A stretch of 64,000 nucleotides of DNA from Candidatus Gastranaerophilales bacterium (GTDB taxonomy: Bacteria > Cyanobacteriota > Vampirovibrionia > Gastranaerophilales > Gastranaerophilaceae): the NCBI GenBank assembly GCA_947625495.1, contig CANQOQ010000001.1, positions 184,342 through 248,341 on the forward strand, read 5' to 3'. Positions 25,246 through 33,040 of this stretch are shown piece after piece. The number at the start of each line of letters is the position of its first letter. The stretch's first letter is position 1. The translations under genes and the position numbers were made by a program. A model generated the notes under the pieces. That model searched no databases, was not told the origin of the DNA, and was given only the letters and a program-made list of their open reading frames with translations.

Positions 25246-26139
25246 TTATATACCTTTCTTCATTATTATTTCTTTAGCTTCTTCAAATAATTTGTCTTTT
25301 TTGCCACCGTCTCTTAATTTCTCTATTACAGATAAATACATATCCCATATTCCCTTAGAATCTTGAACTGAAGGACGAGTCAGTATTTTATACTCCATTC
25401 TGCCGGCTCTTGCAACTGCAGGATCAACTTTTGTTATATCTACAGCTTCTGAAATACAAGCAATCCCTTTCATTCTGCAATCTTGCATGTTTATCAATGC
25501 ACTTACGGCACCTGAAGCACTGCCATCATTTATTGTTCTTTCCATAGCTATTTTATCTAAATCTCTTACTACAATGGCTGTTCTTTGTTTTGTATTTATA
25601 AATCTCTGTTCCGCCTGCTTTATTAATTCACTTATTTTTCCGCCAATATCTCTTGAAGAAGCTTCTGATGTTCTTGGTGCATTTTCTATTTTGTATCCCG
25701 CATGTTTAATATCTTCTATAAATTTAGTTATTGCCTGTTCTTTTCCTATTGAATCAGGACCGTAAAAACATATTCCGTTTACTGATGCAGTTCCGGTTTT
25801 TTGTACATCGTCAACTAAAAAAGTTTTGGCTTGATTTATTAAATCTTCCATTACACCGCTATTTTCAGTTTGTTCCATATTTTGTGCAACAGAGTTTATC
25901 ACCGTTTTTGCGCCGGCCGAATTTTTTCTTATTGCAAAAAAAGCTATTGCTGCCGCAATTACCGCCCCTGAAATTAATAGAGCTTTCTTATTATTCTTTA
26001 TTTTTTCTTTTACATTTTTTAATTCAAAAGTATCAGGTTTTTGCGGTTTTAAGCATGCCTGATAATTATTTTTTTCAGGTTTAATCATGCCGTCAAAAAT
26101 ATTATTATGAGTAGTATTTATCCCGAATGAAACTTGCAT
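25246..26139 (-). CDS. Degenerate AAA-like protein (putative pseudo-ATPase partner)
   Basis: 297 aa from the ATG at 26139, preceded by GGAGG 10 nt upstream; the longer frame to 26199 lacks a ribosome site. It starts MQVSFGINTTHNN, the SFG-type tail, and has one membrane segment (ALLISGAVIAAAIAFFAI, about 54-71). The P-loop position reads GPDSIGKEQ, with Glu where Ser/Thr should bind magnesium, and the Walker B strand reads VVRDLDK without the catalytic DE. A remnant of the arginine-finger region (DPAVARAGRMEYKIL) remains. It is the first gene of a pair with the intact ATPase, suggesting a regulatory or scaffold role. Confidence 0.7.
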   Translation of the reverse strand: MQVSFGINTTHNNIFDGMIKPEKNNYQACLKPQKPDTFELKNVKEKIKNNKKALLISGAVIAAAIAFFAIRKNSAGAKTVINSVAQNMEQTENSGVMEDLINQAKTFLVDDVQKTGTASVNGICFYGPDSIGKEQAITKFIEDIKHAGYKIENAPRTSEASSRDIGGKISELIKQAEQRFINTKQRTAIVVRDLDKIAMERTINDGSASGAVSALINMQDCRMKGIACISEAVDITKVDPAVARAGRMEYKILTRPSVQDSKGIWDMYLSVIEKLRDGGKKDKLFEEAKEIIMKKGI

Positions 26140-26267
26140 TGTAACATATCCTCCAAAGTTCAAATTTATTTTAACAAATTTAGCAAGCCAAAATCTCAAT
26201 GTTATATAACATTTGAAATATTATTTTACATTCTGACTTTAATTGTTGCAGCTATATTTAATCTAGT

Positions 26268-26490
26268 GTCGCACTCTACCACCGACTGTCTTTAAATTAC
26301 TTTCGCTCAAGCCTGCCATTCGTTCACCTTCGGTTGCCCTCATTTCGGCTCTCGCTATCCGGACCTTGTCCGTACGTAATTTCGCTCCTCGTCGCTGTAC
26401 GAGTGCTCACCTTTTCAATAACGTCACTCTCAAAATTTTACTCACACCACTTCGTGTCTTATCGTAAAATTTTGTTCGGACACATTTCTT
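26268..26490. repeat. GC-richer intergenic repeat island 1
   Basis: In the 378-bp gap between the radical SAM gene and the ATPase pair, base composition changes abruptly to TCGCTC/TTCGG-type words on the plus strand (purine-rich GCGAAAG, GAAGTGG on the minus). It holds dyads CGGAC-CTT-GTCCG (26360-26372) and AAAATTTTAC / GTAAAATTTT (26432-26441 and 26464-26473). No ORF is supported. The vocabulary matches the islands at 44915 and 59721. Confidence 0.6.
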
Positions 26491-26517
26491 TTTCGGTAAT
26501 ACCATAAGAATTTGAGG

Positions 26518-27708
26518 TTATCTCCTGAATTTTATTTTAATACCTAAAATACGTACCACTTTATGTGAATTTTCATTTTTTACCGAGAATATTTGTTGTA
26601 AAAAGGAAATATTTTGTCTGTTTATGTTTAGTTTTTTCAAATATTCCTTTTCGTTTTTTGTTTTTCTAATGTTGTCATAATTATTTGCAAAAGCTTTAAT
26701 TGATTCAATGTCTTGCATTCCGGAATTTGAATTTCCGCATAATCTTCCGCCAATCCAAACTACATTTAATCCGAGCAGCTTTGTAACAACATAATAAATT
26801 TTACCCGCAGCACTTAACATATTGTTAGTTATATGTTCAGCATTAACCGTATTATTTCTATAGTCTGCATCTATACAAATACTGGTTATATTCGGATTAA
26901 GTTCGGATATTTTTTTACATAAAAGACAAAAACCGAATATATCCTTGTCTGACAAGTTTGAATCATCTCCCATTAAAATATATTTCAGAGTAATTTCATC
27001 ATATATATCATTTTGAGCTAATTCTTCTAAATTTTGTACGACCTTATTAAAACAATTATTACCTCTTAACCTTGCATAAGTTTTTTCCGTACCGGCATCT
27101 ATTGAGGTATATAATTTTCTGTTAATATTTCGATATGTTTTCATCGCTTTAAAATATGCTTCTTTATTAGGAATAACAGATGAATTTGATAAAAACTTTA
27201 ATATCGGTCTATTAAAGTTTTCACCTAAAAATTTTACAATTTCGGGAATATTGTTAATTAACATTGGTTCTCCACCGCCGATAATTAATTCAAGATCATC
27301 CTTGAAAACATTTTGTTTTTTTAAGTTTTGTAATACCGGCAGAATATTTTTCTTTTCGAAATCAGGTTTTTGGGCAAGTTTTTCTTTAGGAATATAACAA
27401 TATGCACATCGAAAATTACAGGTTGTATATGGCATATAAATCAATGTTTTTATTTTATTTATATCAATTTCGTTTTCTTCCATATCTTTTAACATTGCGC
27501 ATTTGTGGCAAATATGATTAGGGTTTTCATTAATTTCATTATATATTTTCTTTCTTGCGGTTATTATGTCGTCATAAGTTAAATCAGCATAGTTTTTTTC
27601 GGGTACTATTTCTACGTCTGTTGCACAGCAAGTGAGAATTTTATTATGCTCCAATCTTACAGTACCCCATTCCTTACTATTTAAATGACGACAAACTTTC
27701 TTTTTCAT
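26518..27708 (-). CDS. Radical SAM protein behind an invertible promoter
   Basis: 396 aa. The radical SAM cluster CxxxCxxC is C97, C101 and C104 in TTCNFRCAYCYIP, with GGGEPMLI near 145 for SAM. An N-terminal region of 90 residues carries further cysteines (C6, C27, C28, C67, C70; the last two as CHKC), probably another metal site placed before rather than after the core. GAAAGGGATAAAA precedes the ATG at 27708. The gene begins 44 bp from the left inverted repeat of a recombinase-flanked promoter segment, so its expression is probably switched on and off by inversion. The substrate is unknown; a peptide or surface-glycan modification is plausible. Confidence 0.85.
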   Translation of the reverse strand: MKKKVCRHLNSKEWGTVRLEHNKILTCCATDVEIVPEKNYADLTYDDIITARKKIYNEINENPNHICHKCAMLKDMEENEIDINKIKTLIYMPYTTCNFRCAYCYIPKEKLAQKPDFEKKNILPVLQNLKKQNVFKDDLELIIGGGEPMLINNIPEIVKFLGENFNRPILKFLSNSSVIPNKEAYFKAMKTYRNINRKLYTSIDAGTEKTYARLRGNNCFNKVVQNLEELAQNDIYDEITLKYILMGDDSNLSDKDIFGFCLLCKKISELNPNITSICIDADYRNNTVNAEHITNNMLSAAGKIYYVVTKLLGLNVVWIGGRLCGNSNSGMQDIESIKAFANNYDNIRKTKNEKEYLKKLNINRQNISFLQQIFSVKNENSHKVVRILGIKIKFRR

Positions 27709-27752
27709 TTTTATCCCTTTCTGCCTGTTATTAAGTTATGTATTCCACTCTT

Positions 27753-27776
27753 AACAAAATAGACATTTTGTTAAGA
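27753..27776 (+). repeat. Left inverted repeat (IRL) of the invertible segment
   Basis: 24 bp exactly complementary in reverse to 27887-27910. It is itself near-palindromic: arms CTTAACAAAAT and ATTTTGTTAAG (27750-27760, 27765-27775) around a 4-bp core AGAC. This layout, two arms around a short asymmetric core, is that of a tyrosine-recombinase crossover site. Confidence 0.9.
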
Positions 27777-27886
27777 AAGGCAGAAAACCTGTATATATAC
27801 GCAAAAAAGGAAAAATATTAAAAAATTAAACATATTTTATTTAAATATGTTTAAAAATATTTTGGGATGAACTATAATATTTACAA
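27777..27886. mobile_element. Candidate invertible promoter segment (110 bp)
   Basis: The stretch lies between perfect 24-bp inverted repeats, next to a FimB/FimE-sized tyrosine recombinase and upstream of a radical SAM gene. It holds a promoter now pointing right (away from the radical SAM gene) and a perfect hairpin AAACATATTT / AAATATGTTT (27828-27837, 27843-27852) that overlaps the -35. In the flipped state the promoter would face the radical SAM gene with a leader of about 70 nt. The two orientations were not observed here; the switch is inferred from the structure. Confidence 0.75.
27850..27878 (+). promoter_or_regulatory. Promoter inside the invertible segment, currently facing the recombinase 3' end
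   Basis: TTTAAA (27850-27855), a 17-nt spacer and a perfect TATAAT (27873-27878). The same TTTAAA -35 recurs at the his promoter and the candidate small RNA. In this orientation it transcribes through IRR into the antisense strand of the recombinase gene. Confidence 0.65.
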
Positions 27887-27910
27887 TCTTAACAAAATGT
27901 CTATTTTGTT
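27887..27910 (-). repeat. Right inverted repeat (IRR) of the invertible segment
   Basis: Exact reverse complement of 27753-27776 over 24 bp; here the 4-bp core reads GTCT on the plus strand, so the two sites are in inverted orientation, which directs inversion rather than excision. It ends 7 bp from the stop codon of the recombinase. Confidence 0.9.
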
Positions 27911-27917
27911 GTGTTTT

Positions 27918-28460
27918 TTACAAGATAAAATTAATATAACTGTTATCAATTTGTTCCTGCTCAATACCTATATATCTTAAAGTAGTTGCAGGATTTGAAT
28001 GATTAAATATTTTCTGCAGAATTACAACATCTTTAAATTTTTTATAATGATGATATCCAAAAGTTTTTCTCAAAGAATGTGTGCCTATTTTTTCTTTTAT
28101 ACCAACTGATTTACAGGCGTTTTTAATAATATAGTAAGCTCCGAACCTGTCTATACGATTGTTAAAAACAGAAGTAAATAATGGAGCTTCAGATTGTTTA
28201 TCTTTAACAAAATTTTCTATCATAGGTTTAAGCTTTGAATTTATGGGAAAACTCTTATATTTACCGGTCTTTTTTTCTATAATCCGAATATGAGTTTTAT
28301 CCCTTACATCACCTACATTTAAAGCAACAATATCCGAAATCCTCAGTCCGCAATTTGTGCCGATTGTTAGTAAGAGGAGGTTTCTCAGACTTTTTTTTCT
28401 TAAATAATTTTCCAGTTTTTTTAAATGTTCAATGTCTCTTATAGGCTCTACCGTTGTCAT
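27918..28460 (-). CDS. Small tyrosine recombinase (FimB/FimE-size DNA invertase)
   Basis: 180 aa from the ATG at 28460, which follows AAAGGAGAAATAT; the longer frame to 28499 has no ribosome site. All catalytic residues are present: R40 in TNCGLRISDI, a beta-hairpin lysine (K66 or K69), H128-x-x-R131 in GTHSLRKTFG, H154 in FNHSNPATT and nucleophile Y163 in LRYIG. It lacks the N-terminal SAM-like DNA-binding domain of XerC/D and phage integrases. This matches the roughly 200-aa FimB, FimE and MrpI invertases. It sits 7 bp from a pair of perfect inverted repeats that are its probable substrate. Confidence 0.9.
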   Translation of the reverse strand: MTTVEPIRDIEHLKKLENYLRKKSLRNLLLLTIGTNCGLRISDIVALNVGDVRDKTHIRIIEKKTGKYKSFPINSKLKPMIENFVKDKQSEAPLFTSVFNNRIDRFGAYYIIKNACKSVGIKEKIGTHSLRKTFGYHHYKKFKDVVILQKIFNHSNPATTLRYIGIEQEQIDNSYINFIL

Positions 28461-28550
28461 ATATTTCTCCTTTTTCTCAATTACATTTATAATTGTCAAA
28501 CAAGGATTTAAAATATGATAACTGAATTTACCGGAACACTATATGACCAA

Positions 28551-28579
28551 TTGTCAAAAATTCAATTATATTTTAAGAT
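28551..28579 (+). promoter_or_regulatory. Promoter of the peptide-permease operon
   Basis: TTGTCA (28551-28556), a 17-nt spacer and TAAGAT (28574-28579), which ends 6 nt before the ATG at 28586. That gives a predicted leaderless mRNA here too, though without the TGn extension. A second copy of ATTGTCAAA lies at 28492-28500, 58 bp upstream. Confidence 0.5.
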
Positions 28580-28585
28580 TACTTT

Positions 28586-29554
28586 ATGAACTTACTAGGA
28601 TATGTTATAAAAAGAATTATACAAACCATACCTTTACTGTTTCTGGTATCAATAATCAGTTTCTTTTTGATACGTTTAGCGCCAGTTGACCCTTTAGCAG
28701 AACTTAAACTCAATCCCTCCATTACACAGGAAACCTTGAATTATGAAACACAAAGACTGGGATTGGATAAACCTATTATCATTCAATACGGACTGTGGTT
28801 AAAAAGCTTTGTCAAAGGAGATTTAGGCTACTGCACAACGGGAGAAAAAGTATCGGATAAACTGCTTGAAAGAATACCGAATACTCTTCTCTTAACAGGG
28901 TTTGTAATATTATTTACATGGCTTGCGGGTATACCTTTGGGAATTGTAGCTGCTCTACACTGGAGAAAGCCTATAGACAGAATATTAACAATATTATCAA
29001 GTATAGGTATGGCAATACCTTCATTCTTTTTTGCCCTTTTATTATTAATATTTGCGGTAAAAACAGGCTGGTTTCCGACAGGCGGGCTTACAAGCTACAA
29101 TTATTCGGAACTTTCGCCTATAGGGAAACTTCTTGACGTATTACATCATCTTGTTTTGCCTGTTATAGTCCTTTTTACAATTTCACTGTCGGGGCTTCAA
29201 AGACAAATGAGAGGCAATCTCTTAGATGTTTTGGAATCAGATTATGTTAAATTCGCAAGAGCTAAGGGCTTAAGCGAAAATAAAGTAATTTATAAACACG
29301 CTTTAAGAAATGCAATAAACCCTATGGTAACACTTTTAGGATTTGAATTTGCTTCATTGTTAAGCGGTGCTGCTTTGACAGAATACGTATTTCAATACCC
29401 GGGGCTCGGAAGACTGATTCTTGAAGCCGTTATGAAATCTGATATCAATCTTGTTATGGCTTCGTTAATGATTGGCACAATTATGCTGGTTTTAGGCAAT
29501 TTATTGGCTGATATCCTGCTAAAAATAGTAGACCCGAGGGTGGAGGCTGTCTAA
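28586..29554 (+). CDS. Peptide/nickel-type ABC transporter permease (DppB/OppB family)
   Basis: 322 aa, six membrane segments. The N-terminus MNLLGYVIKRIIQTIPLLFLVSIISFFLIRLAP is the typical OppB start, and the cytoplasmic EAA loop is YVKFARAKGLSENKVIYKHALRNA near 222-245. It forms a heterodimer with the next gene product in a binding-protein-dependent importer. No ATPase or binding protein gene is in the window, so those must be encoded elsewhere. No Shine-Dalgarno is visible before the ATG. Confidence 0.93.
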   Translation: MNLLGYVIKRIIQTIPLLFLVSIISFFLIRLAPVDPLAELKLNPSITQETLNYETQRLGLDKPIIIQYGLWLKSFVKGDLGYCTTGEKVSDKLLERIPNTLLLTGFVILFTWLAGIPLGIVAALHWRKPIDRILTILSSIGMAIPSFFFALLLLIFAVKTGWFPTGGLTSYNYSELSPIGKLLDVLHHLVLPVIVLFTISLSGLQRQMRGNLLDVLESDYVKFARAKGLSENKVIYKHALRNAINPMVTLLGFEFASLLSGAALTEYVFQYPGLGRLILEAVMKSDINLVMASLMIGTIMLVLGNLLADILLKIVDPRVEAV

Positions 29555-30652
29555 ATGGCTAATTTACCCGATTTTAATTCTCTGCAAAAAAGAAATATAT
29601 TAAAAGAAATATTGAAAGATAAATTTGCAAAATATGCTTTTTTAATACTTATTATTCTTTATTTAAGCGTGTTCTTAGCTCCTTTTATATGCCCGTATTC
29701 AAAAGAATATTCCAACAGAAATAAGTCATACTGCCCGCCTTCTAAAATATATATCATTAACGAAAAGGGGAAACTTTCACTTCCTTACACTTATAACTAC
29801 AAACGGTATTTTGATAAAGAAAATTTTGAAACCAAATATATTGAAGACAGAAGCAGAAAATACCGCGTAAAATATTTCTCAAAAGGTGAAGAATACAAAT
29901 TATTAGGGTTTATCCCCTTAAACAGACATTTTTATAATATTGAAAAAGGCGGTGAATTATACCTTTTAGGCACGGATATAAACGGACGTGATAATTTTTC
30001 AAGGCTTTTATACGGAGGTCAAATCTCTCTTACAATAGGTTTTTTGGCACTTTTGGTTTCATTTCCTTTGGGAATGCTTTATGGCGGACTATCAGGGTAT
30101 TTGGGAGGCAAAACCGATTTTATTATGATGAGAATAGCTGAAGCCATTATGGCTATTCCGAGTTTTTACCTCTTGATTATTCTGGCTTCAATTTTGCCTG
30201 CAAATATGACAAGTATACAAAGATTTACCCTTATAGTCTTAATCCTCGCATTAATAGGCTGGGCAGGGTTTTCAAGAGTTGTAAGAGGAATGGTGTTATC
30301 AATAAAGAAGAAAGAATTTGTTATTGCCTCTGAAGCTATGGGAGCTTCTAATTTAAGAACGGTTATAAAGCATATTCTGCCTCAGACAATGAGTTATGTA
30401 ATTGTTGCAATGACTTTAAGCGTTCCTTCTTTCATTTTGTCCGAATCAGGATTGAGTTTTTTGGGTCTTGGCATTCAACAGCCCGATGCAAGCTGGGGCA
30501 ATATGCTCAAAGAAGCACAGGAATTCGTTAACATTGTTGAGCGTCCTTGGCTTTTAACTCCAGGTTTTTTAATTTTTGTTGCGGTTTTATCTTTTAATCT
30601 GATTGGTGATACAATTAGAGATGTACTGGATCCTAACAGCAAGGAAAGATAA
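29555..30652 (+). CDS. Peptide-type ABC transporter permease (DppC/OppC family)
   Basis: 365 aa, longer than usual because about 90 residues lie between the first membrane segment and GTDINGRDNFSRLLYGG; such a loop occurs in the long OppC type. The EAA loop is FVIASEAMGASNLRTVIKHILPQ near 250-272, and LSFLGLGIQQPDASWGNML is diagnostic. The ATG abuts the dppB-like stop (TAAATG), so translation is coupled. It pairs with the upstream permease. Confidence 0.93.
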   Translation: MANLPDFNSLQKRNILKEILKDKFAKYAFLILIILYLSVFLAPFICPYSKEYSNRNKSYCPPSKIYIINEKGKLSLPYTYNYKRYFDKENFETKYIEDRSRKYRVKYFSKGEEYKLLGFIPLNRHFYNIEKGGELYLLGTDINGRDNFSRLLYGGQISLTIGFLALLVSFPLGMLYGGLSGYLGGKTDFIMMRIAEAIMAIPSFYLLIILASILPANMTSIQRFTLIVLILALIGWAGFSRVVRGMVLSIKKKEFVIASEAMGASNLRTVIKHILPQTMSYVIVAMTLSVPSFILSESGLSFLGLGIQQPDASWGNMLKEAQEFVNIVERPWLLTPGFLIFVAVLSFNLIGDTIRDVLDPNSKER

Positions 30653-30655
30653 TAT

Positions 30656-31363
30656 ATGCATGATTTCTTAAGTTTTTTGCCCGATACAAATATAATAATA
30701 AGAATTACGGCTTCCGTAATTTTAGGTTTTTTTATAGGCTTTGAAAGAGAAATAACTAATAAATCAGCAGGACTTAGAACCCAAATTATGGTTTGTCTTG
30801 GTTCATGCGTATTTACGATTCTTTCTATATACGGATTTTCTACTGCAGTAACTGTTTATCCTATAGGAGATCCGTCAAGAGTTGCTGCTCAAATTATTAC
30901 AGGTATTGGTTTTATTGGTGCAGGTACCGTTTTAAGACAAGGTCTTACAATTACGGGACTTACTACAGCTTCAACTTTATGGATTGCGGCTGCCGTTGGA
31001 ATGGCATGCGGTGCAGGTAAAATCAATATCGCCGTTATTTCTACGATTTTTGCAGTTGCCATTCTTGTTTTAATCCGTATTTTTGAACTAAAAATATTAC
31101 CCCATAATCAAAAACACTTCAGGAAAATAAAAATCTCTTTTATATGTCAATATGATGATCATGATGAAATATATAAAAAATTATCCGAAATATTTCCTGA
31201 AATTATCGACTATTCACAAAAAACAGTTGACGATGATGCCGATAAAATTAAAATTAATGCTAAAGTTTTTTCTAATGAAAAAAGTCCCGTATTAAGTATT
31301 TATAAACATTTAGACAATATTAAAAAACTGCACTCCGTAAGTGTTAAAGAAATTTTTGATTAA
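30656..31363 (+). CDS. MgtC/SapB-family membrane protein
   Basis: 235 aa. An N-terminal MgtC domain with four to five membrane segments has the family motifs GFFIGFEREI (residues 21-30), SAGLRTQIMVCLGS, and GIGFIGAGTVLRQG. A soluble C-terminal domain of about 85 residues resembles the ACT-like tail of MgtC-related proteins. Family members act in magnesium homeostasis or as regulators of membrane energetics. It starts 3 nt after the permease stop with AGGAAAG as ribosome site and is likely cotranscribed. Confidence 0.92.
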   Translation: MHDFLSFLPDTNIIIRITASVILGFFIGFEREITNKSAGLRTQIMVCLGSCVFTILSIYGFSTAVTVYPIGDPSRVAAQIITGIGFIGAGTVLRQGLTITGLTTASTLWIAAAVGMACGAGKINIAVISTIFAVAILVLIRIFELKILPHNQKHFRKIKISFICQYDDHDEIYKKLSEIFPEIIDYSQKTVDDDADKIKINAKVFSNEKSPVLSIYKHLDNIKKLHSVSVKEIFD

Positions 31364-31405
31364 ACCTAAAAAAATTGTTATAATCAAAGTTGATTAAGGG
31401 AAAGT

Positions 31406-32239
31406 ATGCAAAAGACAGAACGATTATATTCAAATATTCCACCGACTCGTTTAAGGAATAGAAAAGAAAAATTCAGAAAAGCTCAAAATTTGCCTTTTTG
31501 GACCTGGCTTGCAGACAGAGTCTTTTTCAGAATGCTCAGCCACAGATTTTATGCTTTGAGAATAAAAAATCTTGAAGCTTTTGAAACAAGACGCAATAAA
31601 GAATACCCGAGCATAATTTATGCACCGCACATGAACTGGTGGGACGGTATTGTCGGATATAATCTTATGCGAAGAGCATTTAAAGTGCGCCCGAGAATGA
31701 TGATTGAAGAAATGAACAGATTCCCTCTGTTTGCTTTTATAGGAGCTTTCCCTGTTAATAAAGCATCCGCTCAGGAAGCTATGATTTCTCTAAAATATAT
31801 CGTTGATGACCTTAAAGATGCTGATATGGGATTCTGGATTTTCCCGCAAGGTATTGTTAAACCGCCAAACTATAGACCAATTGAATTTCAAACAGGCTTA
31901 GCTTATATAGCGCAGAATGTTGCAAAAAAACATGGAGGTGTTAATTTAATTCCCCTTGCCGTTAATTATACCTTCCTGCGTGAAGATAGACCCGAATGCC
32001 TTGCTCAAGTCGGAGAACCGATTATTATTAATTCCAATAACTGTAATTTTGACAGGCATGAATTTACTAAAAGAATTGAGAAAGAATTTGAAATGTTATG
32101 CGATGAACAATTACAAACCTTTTCCAAAGGTGAAGTCACGGGATATGAATATATTTTCAGGCAGGATTTACATTGGAACAGAAAAATTGAAAAAAAATTA
32201 AAAAAAATCGCACTCGAAAATGTAGATGAACCTGTTTAG
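31406..32239 (+). CDS. Lysophospholipid acyltransferase-family protein (PlsC-like)
   Basis: 277 aa. The catalytic HxxxxD is HMNWWD in YAPHMNWWDGIVGYN, and FPQGIVKPP provides the substrate-binding block equivalent to the FPEGTRS motif, with the Glu replaced by Gln. There is no convincing membrane span; the N-terminus is basic (PTRLRNRKEKFRKAQ), suggesting peripheral membrane binding. It probably acylates a lysophospholipid or another membrane precursor. TATAAT about 20 nt upstream and AAGGGAAAG give it its own promoter and ribosome site. Confidence 0.88.
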   Translation: MQKTERLYSNIPPTRLRNRKEKFRKAQNLPFWTWLADRVFFRMLSHRFYALRIKNLEAFETRRNKEYPSIIYAPHMNWWDGIVGYNLMRRAFKVRPRMMIEEMNRFPLFAFIGAFPVNKASAQEAMISLKYIVDDLKDADMGFWIFPQGIVKPPNYRPIEFQTGLAYIAQNVAKKHGGVNLIPLAVNYTFLREDRPECLAQVGEPIIINSNNCNFDRHEFTKRIEKEFEMLCDEQLQTFSKGEVTGYEYIFRQDLHWNRKIEKKLKKIALENVDEPV

Positions 32240-32324
32240 TTGTTAAGTTTGTAAATAAATTCTGTTTTTTAGTAAATTATTTTTCTTTATATTACTTTAT
32301 TATATTAGTAACAATAAGGCTGTT

Positions 32325-32510
32325 ATGGAAAAAGAATTAGAAATTGATTTATATAAATTAGCACAAGAAGCCTTTAAAATATCCGTCTCCGTTTATAAAA
32401 GAGCTTCCGATAAATTTGCTGTGCTCAATAAAAGAACAAATTCCAGAATAAATTTTATTATATTTCAATTCAAGAATATTTATAACAATAATTTTTATTC
32501 CGGAAAATAA
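32325..32510 (+). CDS. Small helical protein of unknown function (61 aa)
   Basis: 61 aa, rich in K, N and aromatic residues, predicted mostly helical (LYKLAQEAFKISVSVYKRA then RINFIIFQFKNIY). AAGG precedes the ATG and a TATTAT-like -10 lies in the AT-rich gap upstream. Its 3' end overlaps the hpt 3' end tail-to-tail by 16 nt. I do not recognise the family; it does not align with RNA polymerase omega, which is the right size. It may be real or a chance frame. Confidence 0.45.
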   Translation: MEKELEIDLYKLAQEAFKISVSVYKRASDKFAVLNKRTNSRINFIIFQFKNIYNNNFYSGK

Positions 32511-33040
32511 GCTATATAAGGAAGGTTTCTGAAATATCCTTTATAGTCCAGTCCATAGCCCACTACAAATTTATCATCTATTTCAAATCCGTAAAAATCA
32601 GGCTCTATTTCAGCCTGCCTTGCGCATTTTTTATTTAAAAGAGCCGCAAAAATAAGCTTTTTCGGATGATGTTTTATTTTAAATAAATCCGTCAAAAATC
32701 TTGCGGTCAACCCTGTATCTATTATGTCTTCTACTATTAATACGTTTTTATCGTCCAGATTTGGAAGAGTTAAATCTATTGCCTGCAAGTTATTTGACGA
32801 TTTAGTTTCATTTCCGTAACTTGAAATTCTTATAAATTCCATCTGTACATTATTTTTAAAATGCTTAACCAAATCGGCACAAAACATAACGGAGCCTTTT
32901 AATACACAAATTACATATATATCTTCATATGAATTAAATGCATTTTCTATTTTAAGAGCAAGTTCCGGAAGTTTATTCTGTATCTCTTTTTCTGAAATCA
33001 ATACTTTCAACTTGTTTATATCTTTATCAAGCATTGTCAT
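32495..33040 (-). CDS. hpt: Hypoxanthine phosphoribosyltransferase
   Basis: 181 aa from the ATG at 33040, which follows GGAGAAAATATCCG; the longer frame to 33085 overlaps tilS and is less likely. The PRPP-binding loop is VLIVEDIIDTGLTA, the purine PRTase signature with the ED acidic pair, and CVLKGSVMFCADL is typical of HPRT. It salvages hypoxanthine/guanine with PRPP. It overlaps the end of tilS by 14 nt, the tilS-hpt order common in bacteria. Confidence 0.95.
   Translation of the reverse strand: MTMLDKDINKLKVLISEKEIQNKLPELALKIENAFNSYEDIYVICVLKGSVMFCADLVKHFKNNVQMEFIRISSYGNETKSSNNLQAIDLTLPNLDDKNVLIVEDIIDTGLTARFLTDLFKIKHHPKKLIFAALLNKKCARQAEIEPDFYGFEIDDKFVVGYGLDYKGYFRNLPYIAYFPE

Noticed and set aside
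27918..28460. Integrase of a prophage or integrative element
   Set aside because: The protein lacks the N-terminal arm/core-binding domain, no phage or transfer genes are near, and the flanking sites are inverted rather than direct, so inversion explains the structure better than integration.
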